A stretch of 64,000 nucleotides of DNA from Agapanthus africanus (GCA_030015575.1 JASDDO010000024.1:222290996-222354995); one strand, 5' to 3'; shown: positions 41,376 to 54,418, counted from the stretch's first letter. Program-made: numbers and translations. The notes: generated by a model not told the origin, from the sequence alone.

Positions 41376-44300
41376 TCGCCATTAACATAGTCTAGTTTGG
41401 TGTAATGTGTTTTACGTTTCCGATCAAACAAATTTCCAAAAACCGTATTTTTCTAGCACATCAGTTTCTGTCGAAATTTTTTGGAGTCCAAAAATTTTTC
41501 TGGTTGTCTCAGAGTGATGTGCAGGGAAATAGAAGCATACTGTAAAAATTTGGCACCATGATCTCACTATTCCGCCGCGCAAGCGCCGCGAAACCCCACC
41601 TCGTGCGGCCCTTCCGCCGCGGAATTTACTGTTCACCCCCCCAAATTTTTCCAGTGTGTCTCTGAGTAGAAAATGTGGTTTCTGGAATATTAAAATTGGG
41701 CTAATTATTTCTGTGAGTGCTACAGTTTTGTTTGAGGGCCCACTTGTTAATTTTTGATCGATCGGATATTTAAAACACATTTTTCACAGTATTTACATTA
41801 TATCTGCGACCGTGAATGTCACTCGATCGGTAAATCCTGTCTAACTGCTATAGCCCGGTTAGACGGATTTGCGAACGTGACTTTCACGTTGATGTTTTAT
41901 GTTTATGCTGTGATGTTGCGGATCGGTCGTGGGGGATAGCCTGGATGCAATTCTACTACTGTGATGTTGTATTATGTACATTTGATATTGCGGGGCGAGC
42001 GTCCGACATGTGGACTGCCGTCACTGCCTGATTGTATTATTCTTTTGGGGCACGACCTGGTTGCGGTTGATGTACCCGTTGTTTGTATATTTTACTTTCT
42101 GTACTAGGATTACCCCGCGGTGGGGTGCACGGATAGCCGGGTCCTGGAGGGCAACAAGCTCGCATCTCATGGCATTGGGACGGAGGGGGCTTCGCTCTGG
42201 GATTGGCAGGCTATTCGCCGCACTCGTAGGGGGTACAGGTTGACCCAGGAGGGGTGCCCAAGTTGCCGGATTCCGTGGAGTGCTGGGTGGTCCATTCACG
42301 GAGCTGAAGGGGGCTGCCTCGCTTCAGGTTTTGGCGGGTGACTTGCCGCGCCCGTAGGGGTCTAGGATTTCATTGCACAGGCTATCCACACGACCAGGGG
42401 AACGTCGGGTTTCAGTAGTGGCTCTGTGAAACCCGAGGATCCCAGATATCTGTATTGTTCTGTGATGCTGTACATTTCTGTGATGTTGCATTTCTTTCAC
42501 GCCTTGAGCGAAATATAATATATTGGTATATATATTAGTAGATGTTGTATATGTTTTTCATCCGCGCTAGTCCAGTCCCCGCTCTGTCGTTAGTAAGCTA
42601 ACCTAACGGGTAATGACGGGACCCAGTGGCGAATGCGGATGGCATATACGTACATCAGTATATTTTCGTTCTTTGTGGTGTGATTATTTGATGGGACTGC
42701 ATTGATTCGGATCAATGCAAGTTAAAAACAAACCTAATCTGATGTTGTTGGAACACTTTTCAAAAAGCTGTTATTGCAAGGACGTTCACTTTTGTTTTGC
42801 ATCGTGGTATTCATTTGGAATATCCTGCTCCTCAGTCGACGAGGCAAGGGCCGAGATCCCTTCACCGGGAGTGACCCCTTGGACAGAAGTTTGCGTCAGG
42901 GCATTAACTTCACTATAGCCGATTACTTTTGCTTTGCACCGTGGTATTCAGTTGGAATATCCTGCACCCCATTCTACGGGGAAAGAGCCGAGATCCCTTC
43001 ACCGGGAGTGACCTCTTTAGTAAAGGTTTTCGTCACTATATTTTCTAAAAAGCTATCCGTTCCTTCAACGATATCAAGTTCACTACGTTAAAGGTTTTCG
43101 CCAGAAACCATTCGTAGCCCTCCGTCGTTTCATATGGGTAGTCAATAGTATTCAAGCTGTGTTTGTTGGCCTTAGTCAAGGCACAGTGTTTGGTAGCTAT
43201 TGGGTATTCATATGCTGCATAGATAGATGCGTTGGTTTGGGACAGTCGTATAGCCTTGTTGGCCTTAGTCAAGGGCTTGTACGGGTGGATTCAAATCAAC
43301 CTGGACAATGACGGGTAGAACTTGACATGTGACTTATGATTTGTTGGCCTTAGTCAAGGTCATAAGAGCATGGGGCAAAAATCACATCGGGAGTTTCAAA
43401 AGTACTGAAATTTGCCAGATATGCGCATACCATCTGGAGTATGACACCGTGAGCGGATTCCGTCACGTTATCATGCGATGAGAGTTGGATCCCGATTCCC
43501 ACTGATGAGTTAGTTTACTCCTCGGGTGACCCCGACTAATTCTTCTTTCAGGTTTGGAGGAGAATTTGAGGTACAGTGGGAGGTTTCCAGATTAGATAAA
43601 GTGATAACCATTCTGATCTGGGTTAGAGTGCACGCTGAGTGTTTCTTTTCTCTCTCTTTGGCAGCGACCATTGACCCGACCCTAGACTTTGACTTAGTGA
43701 CCAAGTTGACCGAACCTACTTAACACAGGCTTTTGGATTGTCAGAGTTGCAAACCTCATTGCCACTCCTACTTTTACCCTTTTCTCCGGGACACCCCGTA
43801 TTACTACGACCGTCCACTTCCATTGGACAAAACCATCGTATGGTTATATACGAACTCGAAGGACTTCGAGGATGGTTTCTGGTTCTGGAGAAAACGGATA
43901 GGACTATTCAGTTGTCTTTTCTTTTCACCTTCTCTCAGGTTGCGAGTACTCCTTGGTTTAGGAGTAGTACACCTATTACGCAAATTGGATAGTCTTCTTC
44001 CAAACCTTAGGCTGGTGCCGAACGGTGGGGAATGAAGAAAACCAGTTAGCCTAAACGGTGTACAGAAGGTATTAAGTTCAGACAAAGCAAGGGATTAGTA
44101 AGAGGGCAAAGTAAATTGCGACTGATATTCACGACCAAACCAAGTATTTCTTCACCAATCCCAAATCACCTTTGTATTTCTCCAAGACACTCCGTATCAC
44201 TACGAAGATCCCAGTTTATTGGATAATCCATCGTATGGTTATATACGAACTCGAAAGGAACTTGTTCCAGTTCGGGGATGGATCCTGGTTCAGGAGAAAT

Positions 44301-46737
44301 AGGAATAAAGTACATTCAGGTGTCTTTTATCTTCACCTTCTCTCGCGTTGCGAGTGCTCCTGGGATTAGGACAGTACACCCTTTATGCTTATTGGCTAGT
44401 CTTCTTCCAAACCATAGGCTGGTGCCGAACGGTAGGGAAGGAAGAAAACCATTTGGCCTAAAGGGGTGTACAGAAGGTAATGACTAAAAACATAAAAAAA
44501 AGGGATTTGGAGAAGTGGAAAAGAATTATACGGTTATAGTTGTGAATCTGGATAATGGAAGAGGCATTACTAGGAATACCAGGATACCCCATCGAAACAT
44601 TTCAATGTTTCAGGTTCACTGTGTACTGTTAAAAGAAAATTGATTTCCCAATTAGACACTTGCTCCAGGGTATGTATTTACCAGGTATGATTCTCACATC
44701 TGTATGGTTTTACAGATGATGAGTGGGAGTAAGTTATTGGGAATTATGTGACCATCCTCATTATATCGGGATTCGTTGGAATTGGTGATATTTGAGGAAG
44801 CCACCTGGGTTGTTTGCCGGTCGGCAAATATTTGGTTTTGAATATCCGTTGTTGTGCACCAATTTCAAATTGATATATCTGTACGTCTATTTTTATAGAG
44901 TGAGACATACCTTTTTGAAATTATGTCTATGACATTTACCTATACCAGTGGATGGTTAGGTAAGGAGCATTGAACAACGGTGTGACTCTTCTTAACCAAA
45001 AGTACAGTTTTCAACCTACGACACACAGTGAATGAGTCATTCGACTCAGGGGACTTATACAGAGTATTGTATATTGTCCAGTGTCCATGAGGACAGAGGG
45101 GTTGGTCCTCGTACTGTATTCTGTTTACTTATGACTTCTCTAGTTCTTAGACAAGTGTTTCGTAGAAACACAGGGTCGAAGTTTTGAGAAGTTATAGGTA
45201 TAAGAATAAAGTAGAGAACCATGTGTTGCAAGTATCAGGATTCTTCAAAGTGATCGAAGATGTAGATACTTGTACATGGTATTCAGTTGATAGTAATGGT
45301 TAAGAGAACTTGCTTCTCTTTCAGGTTACTCATAATTGGAAGCATTCCTAAGTTGAGTAACGCTGATCGGCCTCCTTCCATTTAGTTGACATGCACTGGA
45401 GACAGCTGCATGATTTGAATCTGGTTCAATTAAATCAGTGCTTCTGTTTCTTGGATATAGAACAGTTCATATCTTGACATTGTTAAGATACGGGGAGTTG
45501 TCCGGCTTATGCTTAAAACCAGACTCTGGACAACTCAAGGCACGTTTCAGTAATGGCTGTTTGTGGGTTGACCCGGGCTATGACGAGGGTTGACTTTCTA
45601 CCATCTGGAAGATCAATAGTGATATTGTTCTTGACTCGCCACAGTTTTAATTAAAAATGGATTTTTTTTCAGAAAAACAGTAGTGGGAGTATGGTAGAAC
45701 TGGAAGTGATTCCAGAACCGCAAACGATTACTGAAGATTTGATAAGAACCTAAAGATTCAATCTAGTTTGACATTCCATTGGCCACTCCGCAGATACGGT
45801 GGGTAACCTCAGGCACTCGAGAGGTACTTCGGTATGCTCAAGGACGGTGGCAGGGAGGCTCTTGTTTACCCACACTTGCCATTGCTGTTGTTCCAGACTG
45901 TGAGACCCGGCAGGAGGATGAGTATAGTGTCGTTCTAAACTGGCTTTAGAAGTGCACGTCTATATGACTCTGCCAGAGGGTTGTCGTAGTCAGTGGGAGC
46001 AGCGGAAGCATTGGTGGACATCAGGCTTATGTCTATTTATAAACTAGAGCAGATATAGCGGAGATAGATCATCTATTTCTGATGTGACAGTCATAGGTTT
46101 GACTTCATCAGAATAGGGGTGAATCTGTTAAGAAGGTAGTAGGGTGTGATGTCCTGGTTTTTGATGACATACACAGAGTAGGAAGTAATATTCCTATACT
46201 ACGATCGGTTATACTTTGGTCGTCACAATCGGAAGCAGTTTTAGAACATAAGTTGATGTTCTAGGGAATTGATAACGGCAGCCTCCTTTAGGAGACGGTT
46301 ATCATTCCAGGCTTCCAAGGTGACCTGGATGGCAGAGTGGCTGTCAGAGTTATAGTTTTCCCTCTGACGAGGGGCAGTATTTTGGACAGGTGGTCCTGGT
46401 GGATACTGAGGGAAGGCATGGCGCAGGATACTGATTAAGTTCAGTTGACAATACAGTCTAAGAAGTTTGGATTTGGAGTTCACTTATGAGCTAGGTCCCA
46501 TCAGACATCCAGACATTCTAAGACAGGTATTGCTCATTTCTGGAGATAGTTTTCTCTGCGAACATGAGATATAGAGAGACATAGAAAGAAACATCAAAGC
46601 GGATCCACTCACTGAGGCTATTCTTTGAACGCATTAGTCTCGCAAACGAGCTTTGTGAGACTGACTAGTAGAGGAGTTGGGTGTTCGGTATCACACGGGC
46701 TGTGAGTATGCGACATCGCAATAATTAGCCTCGAGTG
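41376..46737 (+). other. Non-coding interior of LARD with internal duplications
   Basis: No gene. Direct duplications: about 138 bp spacing at 42790/42927 (TTTTGYTTTGCAYCGTGGTA), and a block of about 360 bp at 43720-44080 repeated at 44118-44480 with moderate divergence (both contain ATCGTATGGTTATATACGAA and GCTGGTGCCGAACGGT). TTGGCCTTAGTCAAGG recurs at about 43165, 43259 and 43340. 44500-46560 shows nothing recognisable. Near 46578-46620 one frame reads NIKADPLTEA, like the end of Copia RNase H, followed by stops. Confidence 0.7.
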
Positions 46738-46749
46738 CAAGTGGGAGAT
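46738..46749 (+). promoter_or_regulatory. Polypurine tract of LARD
   Basis: CAAGTGGGAGAT directly before the 3' LTR start TGTTGG (46750); this is the usual plant Copia PPT form. Confidence 0.85.
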
Positions 46750-48999
46750 TGTTGGAGATAGTGCCCTCAGAGTCAATTATTGGATCACAGGCACGTGATT
46801 GCAATGATTGAGGGAGGACCTATCCCGGTAGGACAATCTTACTCGAGATGATAGTATGCTATCTGGTTTACCTTTATCATCGTGTACTGCTTTAGGTGAC
46901 CTTACGAGTCGCTATTGCACGTTGATAAAGCCCCTAGGATTCTTGCTTGACTACCAGCAGTATGAGGGCGATCATATAAGTGGGAGCTGGGGTCTATAAG
47001 CACATCCTAAAATGGTCCCTAGTCGTAGGAGTTTCGAGACAGGGCATCGATACTCCATTAGTAGACTAGTGTATACAGTCGAGACCCCGACGAGGGGCGG
47101 TGGCCGGTCTCACAAGCCACTGGTGTCAGTTGGTTCACCTAAGATGTATACAGGTGCTCATTGGGTTATGAGTACACCGGACAGGACTCGCCGGGAACCT
47201 GCTAGTTGGGATTATACCAGACGTCAGATAGCAGTTCCCTGGTGACATGTGTACGGGTTAGTTCATCGACCTGAGATCGTCATTTGTCTCGTGTGAGTTC
47301 CCACTGTACTTTGATTACTACCCTACCACGGCTCAAAGGAGTCGTGCAAACAGGTTTTAGTTGGGTACAGTCCCGAGCCACATGGAGGCAGTGAGCGGAT
47401 CTTCAGGGGTTCGTCTCTCCCGGTTTGGGGGTGAGGTCGTGCTGTGTCTAGGAGAGCCAGAACATGAAAAGTCCTTGGCCAAGGCAGGAGATTTGCTGGT
47501 AGGTATTCCAGTAGTATCTCAGGGTGTTCTGGGCTACACTCCGACACGACTTGTACCGCTTTTGGGGGTCTGACTTTTACCAACCCCCTAGGCCCGCCAT
47601 GCGATGCTCATAGACGAACGGACCGGACTGTACGGATATTGTCACTGACAGGCTCAGTTGGGTGTCGGGGTGAGCTTCCTCATCGACGTCCCTTTTGGTC
47701 AATAGCTGGTGGCCCGTCACGTATTGGCTTATACCTCTGACGTGCTAGTGGTTAAATCCACAGCCATAGTATTGACGAGTCTTTAGAGTCCACCACACTT
47801 TCAGTTACTCAAGCTTTCGGGCGAAACGCTGTAGAGGCCGTATGGAGATATGGCAGGGTCCGATCAGATACGTGCGGTATTGCACGGATCAGGATCGGAC
47901 GGTTTGTACTAGTGGCCGTATAGTTATATGGCAGCGTTCGATCAGATACGTGCGGTATTGTACGGATCAGGATCGAACGGATTTTACTAGCCGGTTTTGG
48001 TTTAAGCCGGTCCTAGTTTAGTACAGTGTAGATTCTGTCTCATTGCATTTGTATCCGGACGGAATACAAATGCGGGTGTGTATGCACAGTGTGGGGTTTT
48101 CCTGTAATTTATTACGGGACCAGTTTTCTAGAGTTGCCATTTTGCTTTCCGTTCCGGCCGGTTTTCCTTTGTTCTTTCCCGGCCGGACTTTTCCGATGGA
48201 GGGGGTTATTTGCAGTTTTGCAAATAACAATTTGTGGGGGACTTATTTGCATAAGGGTTGATATGATAAGCATCTTTGCTTTTCATGTACTTATGAGATA
48301 AGAAAGGATTAGGATGGATTTGAGGTTGATGTTGTTTAGTGATGATTATGCTTTATGTTGTGGTCACCCCTTCTTGCTCCTACACTCACCTCCCTTCATG
48401 TTTATGCTATGATATTCATATTCCTCCACCATTAGTTACTCACTTGATGCAAGAAGGTTATCATGGTTAAGAAAAAGAAAGAGAGAAGAAAAAGAAAAGA
48501 GAGAGAGCTTCATCTTCATCTTTGAGAGAGCTTCATTCATTCATCTCATTTTGATACAAGGAAAAATGAAAGCACCATTTTTCATACCTTCATTCCTCCA
48601 CCTTCAAATGGCAACCAACCCCAAAAGAGAGACTAAGATTCTACACTATATTCCTACAGCAAATCTTGAGCATGTCGAGTTGCCGGCTTCATGCTCGAGT
48701 TGCCTCAGTATCGAGGTGGGAGCCCGTAAAAGTACCCGGCTTCGTGGTGCCCCTTTCCGACGAGGAGGAGATGGACGGAGATCCCGCGAGGAGATCGGAG
48801 CGGAGATGAAGACCGGAGGACTTGGATCGTCGGTATATCTCTAACCTATCTTGTTAGTTAGCTAGACTAGTTTAATGGTCACGATCCGGAGTTTAGTGCG
48901 CGGTGGTGCCGTTTTGCCAAGTCCGCAAAAATATAAGTTCACCACCGTTTCCGCGTTTGGCCGTCGGATTGACGGCCGGGGCGCCGCCGTGCACTTACA
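46750..48999 (+). repeat. LARD 3' LTR, 2250 bp
   Basis: Offset of exactly 7638 bp from the 5' LTR with no length difference. Ends CTTACA at 48999, followed by the aattc target duplication. Confidence 0.92.
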
Positions 49000-49604
49000 A
49001 ATTCAATCGGTTCTTTTGGAAAGATTTGAGAGGTATTTTCTCAGAATTTAGTTCTGTTAACAAATAGGCTTTGAAGTTGGTCACGTGTGGCCACGTGACC
49101 CTTGGTCACGTGTGGGCACGTGACCCCCTGGAACAAGCCTTCTTCTTTCTTTTTGCGCTATGTCTTCTGGTTGCTGCTTAACCGTCACGTGCCATCACGT
49201 GACCCCTGGTCACATGTGAGCACGTGACCCTCGGCTGGATTCTTTTTCTTGATTTAAACGGAGAACAAGTCTGCTGCTTTGAGTATCACGTGCCAACACG
49301 TGACCCTGGTCACGTGGGAGCACGTGACCTCTTCTGAAGCCTTTTCCTTGATTTGATCAGGGAACCGGTTTGCCTTTGAAGCCGCTTTTAATTGTCACGT
49401 GCCAACACGTGACCCAGGTCACGTGGGAGCACGTGACCCTTTCTGAACCCCTTTTCTTTGATGTAATCGGGAAGCTGAATTTGCCTTGCTGATGCTTTTA
49501 GATGTCACGTGCCAACACGTGACTGCTGGTCACGTGTAAGCACGCGACCATTTTCTGAAGCCTTTTTCATAAGCTTTTCTGATTTTAAATCAGGAAACAG
49601 ATAC

Positions 49605-51831
49605 CAGATGAATAGTATAATGAATGTGATATTGACCCGTACCCAGATTTGGGATGCCGTACGACGGATTTACGTACGAGCTATATATTGATGATTGATC
49701 CGCACTCTTGATTTGGGATGTCTAATTATAGATATGGTATCGGATATGATATTATTGAGGCGGGATCACCGACTATACATATACAGGTATGTATCTGTAT
49801 CGACTCAGATGATAGGCGGTTTCCTTACCTGTAGTTCAGCTTGTTAGTTCAGCCGTATAGTTTAGTGTAGTTGTTAGATTAGATTAGACTCCTACCTATT
49901 TCAAAACTAGCGGATCGTGGGTATTTTAAAAGACAGGTCAAGGAATCTACGGATATTTCAAAAGACGTATCCTTTCTTAAAACTACCGTAGCCCTATTTT
50001 CAAAATCCCACGATTCGTGTTATTTCAAATGGCACCATTGTTTAATATTTAGCTCCCGCTCATTTTGGTTGCTCGCTCCGCATCGCATACTTACATTGTG
50101 ATTTCATATTGCATTGTTGACATTATGCTGTTAGGACACCAGCACCATTACCGATGATGCGTGTGTACCACGTACACTTACTTGCCGGCTCACACACATC
50201 TTCATCGGTAATTGCCATGTCACGTACACCTTAGAAAATATTATTGCTTAACTTAGCTTGATAGCTAGTAGTTTGACATAATATTAGTGTACTTACCTTA
50301 TATGCCAGCTTAGATATTGTAGTTATTACTTGTCACTTCATGCATACTGTTATTCATTGTTATGCCGTATTCATGGATTCTCATGCCTATATTCATGGGT
50401 TTATATGCTATTGATGATTTGGATTCGGATTTCTATGAGATTTTTTGGATTTAGGGGAAAACCGCAAAACTTGTATAAGCTTCTTCCCTCTCTTTTAAAT
50501 AAAAAGTGCGGTTTTCCCATGATGTATGAGTCGTCCACCATGAGTTTGCTGATGGATTTCGAGACCCGATTCGAGGAGTGGAGGAACCGTTTCGGGTACA
50601 TGGTGGGCCCGGTGCGGTACCCCGGGGCAAGAGGATCGTGTTGTTGACGTTGAGCCTGGCAGGGGAGCACTACCGACCGGTGATTTTACCCGACGCGTCG
50701 GATATCCGGAGGATACCGTCGTGGTCTTGAGATGGATGGTAGGGGCCGGTCTGGACTGACGGCACCCTAGATATTGTGATTGAGACATTGAGATTTTGAG
50801 ATTTGAGGTACAGAGATTGTGACACAGAGATATCCAGGTATTTGGACACTTGTTTTGTGTCGATGCTGGGCACTGTTTTATGCTGATTTCATTTATGGTA
50901 CCTCATTTTTAAAATACAGAAATCTCACTGATTTTTGAAAGAAGTTTTATTCAGTACATGCTTTCTGTTTCATGCATTCATACATCATCCATATGATATA
51001 TCGCTATCTGAGGCATTGACACGGGCACATGAGATTACACTCGGTTAGATATTACCCTAGCCATTGTTATAGGCTGCATGTTATACATATATTTGAGGAT
51101 ATATTATGATCATTGACCTAGGTTGCGTTATTTATGCGATTTCTGTTCGTAGATGTTTTTCTACTCACGAGTTGGCAACTCACCCCCGTTGTGCCCCAGT
51201 TTCTTGCAGGTTTTGCCGTACAGGTTTCATTACGGCTTTGCTGGCATTGCTTCCCATTTCCGGATGACTTGCTAGTAGGTGGATTCACTTGTATCGTACC
51301 CCCATTATATATCTTGTATATCATTATTCTGTTGTATCTAGAAGTTCCATCAACCAAACATGTATTTATTTTGAGATAGAGACCAGTGATGTTATTCCTT
51401 CGACCTTAGAGTCGCGCGTTATATTTCTGTGGTTTTCTTGTGGTTTTGAGTTTCCTTTTGAATTTTGATCCTTGCCGTTGGCGTTGTATATTATATTGCT
51501 TGTGTGGTTGTGATCGTCGATTGACGAAGAGCTAGCTCCCGCTTGGGGATGCCTTTTTATTGATTTCGTATACTATTCATGTTGTATCCCGTTTGGGGGC
51601 CAGTATTTACAAAGGAGACTCTGCCGAAATTTTCGGGAAATATTTGATGTTTTTTTTAAACCGCATAATTCGGCTTATGCTATTAAACTACTTGATTTTA
51701 AATTGGTTTTCCTTCACTCTACTACTTTTTTTGGTTGGATTTCTGGGTTTTCGGTTAACTTAGATTACGTACGCCTCGAGACGTTTCGTAGTTTAAGTGT
51801 CGGTCATGTTCCGTACTTTCGGGACGTGACA
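49605..51831 (+). repeat. 3' LTR of outer chromovirus-like element, right part
   Basis: Continues the LTR interrupted at 14379. From 50412 it matches the truncated 5' LTR. It ends CGGGACGTGACA at 51831. Adding the left part (12085-14379) gives an LTR of about 4.5 kb. Short frames (50330-50647, 51134-51379) are not genes. Confidence 0.75.
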
Positions 51832-52289
51832 ACTCCAGCCGCCGTTGATCTTCCTTGCACCTCCAGTTGTCGACGACTCAACCGTTCCCCCAGCAACCCC
51901 CTTGACGCCTCCATCCGCCCCCTCGACAACCTCCAGCGCCCTCACCTTCACCTGCCCTCCAGCAACCCCCTACGACCTCCAGTGCCCTCATCTGCCTCCA
52001 TGCCCTCGCCTGCGCTCCTCCCACCTCATGCTCATCTAGATCACCATCGATCCAACCCCTGCACTCAATCTCTTGCCTGCGCTTCTCCCACCTCGTGCTC
52101 GTCCAGATTGCCAGATTGCTCGATCCAGCGCTCTTGATCCAGATCTCCAGATCGCTCAATCTTGCGCCCATGTTCAGATTGCTCGACCCAGAGGCCATTG
52201 ATCCTTTCTAGAAGCCTTCAGAAGCTTCCGATCATTGTTGATGCACTGTTCCCGAGGATTAAATACTCTTAAAAACCTAGCCATTTACA
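51832..52289. other. C-rich flank of outer element, nothing recognised
   Basis: Pro/Ser-rich frames result from CCTCC-type composition (51840-52140). The frame starting at 51703 crosses the LTR end and is not a gene. This may be the 5' part of the Copia relic that follows, but no LTR terminus or primer site was found. Confidence 0.4.
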
Positions 52290-54418
52290 TGATTTATTAG
52301 ATCAACTTGTGTATTATATTCATTTTGCGTTAGAAAACCTATTTCTCTTGGGATCTACTACTGCACCGTTTATCATGGATTCTACTGAAGATAAAGCTAT
52401 TTCGGACCCTGTTGTCCGTTGATTTCAAAACGAGTCTTCGTTTGACTATCTCTTTCCGGTGCAAAAAACTACCATCAATGGTCCAGTGCTGTGGAACGAA
52501 CCTTGAACAACAAAGGCCTTCACCGCCACTTGACGGATGCTCCTCTTAACTCAAAGATCCCCACTTTGATACCTGGCTCCAGAACAACAAGATAATTGTT
52601 TAGTTGTCTAACTCTATAGATTCTCGCTACTATACGTCTATTATGTCTTTGAAAACTGCTAAGGAAGCTTGGACACACATGCGTTCTCTGTATTCGTCTG
52701 AGAATAACTTGCAGAAGCTCTATGATATCCTCCACACCTTTATTATGGCCAATCTAGGAGAAGATATTCAGGATTTTGGTGCCCTCTTCAGTGGACTTCT
52801 TGATCAGTGAAACGTCCACCAGCCTAACTCCACTGACGCTGCTATTACTTGCAAACAACGCAAGTCTCTTGTTGAGGCATTACTCTTGGCTCGTCTACCA
52901 CCCAGCTTTGAGGGCATCCGCTCCCTTATTCTTTCTCAGAGTGATTCTCCATCACTGATGAGCATCCTGCCCAACATTTATCGTGTGCCTATAGCCTCTT
53001 CCCCGTCCATGGAGCATGTCTCGACCACACTTGTTACTCGAGGACGTGGACATAGGACCTACACTTCGTCTAGCCGTGGTCCCTCTGATACTCTCTGATG
53101 GTCGTGGGGCATCACGAGGTCCTCCCCCTTTGACCGCTCGTGGTCGTAGTTCCCGTGGACATGGTCGTGGCAGAGCCTGTCTTTCTTGTTCTCATTGCGG
53201 AGGCACTAATCATCGGGACGACGGGTGTCGGGAGAAGTATGGTTATCCTGATAATACACCTGCCGCTCGCTAGACATCCACACCGACAGCTACTGATTAA
53301 CCTTCTTCCTTTGCCGGACAGGTACCTTTATCCAGTGATGAATGGGGTCAGTTACATCGTCTCCTCTCTTATGTAGCTCCTGCCAACCTTTCCACTCTGT
53401 CAGGTATATCTTTACTTGTTCATTCTGATTTGTGGGTAGCCGATTCCAGCGCCACATTACATGTCTCGTGATGGACCATCTGATCTTACTTCTAGTCCTC
53501 ACAAGTTTATTTCCATGGCTGATGGTAATACTACACCTGGTTTCGTTGATTTATCACTTCATCTTTACACCTTAAAAATACTTAAATTGTGTCATCTTTA
53601 AAATAAAACCTGCTTTCCATTCGTCAGCTTACAAATGATTCCAACTGCTCGGTAACTTTTTATCCATCTTACTTTGTGAAACAAGATCTTCTGACGAAGC
53701 AACGGATTGGTGGGGGCATGAGAAAAATGGGCTGTGTTACGTTGATCACCTTTCCAGTACATCTGCTACTGTCTCTACTGTCCGGTAGCACCGGAGACTT
53801 GATCACCCTCCTATTTCTTCTTAACGTACTATATTACCTTCTATTAGTTTATCAGAATTTAGTTGTGAGTCTTGTATTCTGAAGAAGTATCGCTCCTCTT
53901 TTTCTCCGGTTAATAAGAGACATGACTTACCTTTTGCTTTAGTTCACTCTGATATTTGGGGACCCTTTAATTTTCCTAGTGTTTGGTTATAAATATTTTG
54001 TTACATTTTTTATGATCATTCATGCATGACTTGGCTGTATCATCTGCATAATAAGTCTAAGCTTTTATCCACTTTTGAAACCTTTGTAGCTGAAATTTCT
54101 AATCAATTTGGTATTTCCGTTAAGGTTCTTCATTCAGATAATACTAAGGAGTATATCAGCACGGACTTTATTGTATTTTGTAAGACACGGGGAATATTAC
54201 ACCAAACTTCGTGTTCTTATACTCCTCGGCAAAATATAATTGCTGAACGAAAGAACCGACATTTATTTGAGGTAACTCAGTCTTCTCTTACACATTCATG
54301 TTCTTAAACGTTTGTGGAATTTTGCAGTTTTAGCTGCCTGCTTTTATATTAATCGCATGTCTTCTTCGGTCCTAAGCAACCAGCCTTCTTTCTCTATTTT
54401 GTTTCCACAGGGCAAACA
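52290..54418 (+). pseudogene. Ty1/Copia gag-pol relic, truncated
   Basis: Several frames, broken by stops and frameshifts, follow Copia order. 52604-52980: gag (LKTAKEAWTHMRSLYSSENN; LLLARLPPSFEGIRSL). 53160-53270: zinc knuckle CSHCGGTNHRDDGC, C-x2-C-x4-H-x4-C. About 53420-53480: protease-like LWVADSSATLH. About 53860-53990: pre-integrase zinc region and HSDIWGPF. 54026-54307: integrase core (VLHSDNTKEY; GILHQTSCSYTPRQN; ERKNRHL). It stops near 54418, where an LTR fragment begins. RT and RNase H are absent. No terminal repeats were identified. Confidence 0.85.

Larger units (their letters stand above)
39112..48999 (+). mobile_element. LARD-type non-autonomous LTR element nested in Tat-1 5' LTR
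   Basis: TGTTGGAG...CTTACA LTRs of exactly 2250 bp at each end (39112-41361; 46750-48999), flanked by the duplication aattc (39107-39111; 49000-49004). PBS for tRNA-iMet at 41363 and a GTGGGAGA tract before the 3' LTR. The 5.4 kb interior has no ORF above about 105 codons. LTR and interior lengths fit a large retrotransposon derivative that depends on enzymes from another element. The PBS, the PPT and a vestigial NIKADPLTEA near 46590 point to a Copia parent. In the stretches I compared the two LTRs differ at one base (39603 A, 47241 G), making this the youngest insertion in the window. Confidence 0.92.
14380..49599 (-). mobile_element. Tat-1: giant Tat-lineage Ty3/Gypsy retrotransposon with antisense gene
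   Basis: Both ends are 3.6 kb LTRs (14380-18013; 36073-49599 once the nested element is removed) starting TG and ending CA in either reading. Element orientation is -: PBS at 36067-36050, ORF0 35920-35000, gag 34867-33755, pol 33754-26678, then a 3.5 kb structured spacer, an antisense gene on the + strand (18953-23092), PPT at about 18025-18014 and the 3' LTR. Without the nested LARD it is about 25.3 kb, long but in the range of Ogre/Tat elements. Lineage evidence: the second, archaeal-type RNase H after the usual one, no chromodomain at the integrase end, and an extra ORF antisense to pol. Over the first 360 bp the two LTRs differ by about eight substitutions by my count, so the insertion is moderately recent. 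Confidence 0.95.
36073..49599 (-). repeat. Tat-1 5' LTR, split by a nested LARD
   Basis: 36073-39111 plus 49005-49599 correspond to 14380-17411 plus 17412-18013 of the other LTR; the intervening 39112-49004 is the nested element plus its target duplication. The break falls about 230 bp upstream of the sense TATA box (38873-38880), so the promoter in this LTR is now nearly 10 kb from its G-box array (49080-49555). The 72-bp array (36888-37330) and palindrome field (37630-38735) are intact. Confidence 0.93.
7701..51831 (+). mobile_element. Chromovirus-like LTR retrotransposon without intact genes, interrupted by nested Tat-1
   Basis: Two direct copies of a 1420-bp segment, 7701-9120 and 50412-51831, both end CGGGACGTGACA. 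Only the first is followed by a Met-tRNA primer site (9125), so 9120 is the end of the 5' LTR and 51831 the end of the 3' LTR. The 3' LTR start is at 12085 (TGTAACG, after the purine-rich tract 12072-12084), which makes that LTR about 4.5 kb once Tat-1 is removed. The interior, 9121-12084, is only about 3 kb and has no intact gag or pol. TGTAACG...CGTGACA ends with an iMet primer site are usual for plant Ty3/Gypsy chromoviruses; the lineage is inferred. The 5' LTR lacks roughly its first 3.1 kb, cut at 7701, so no target duplication can be tested. Confidence 0.75.

Noticed and set aside
51703-52137. Pro/Ser-rich 144-codon frame
   Set aside because: It starts inside the outer LTR and runs over its end; composition-driven.
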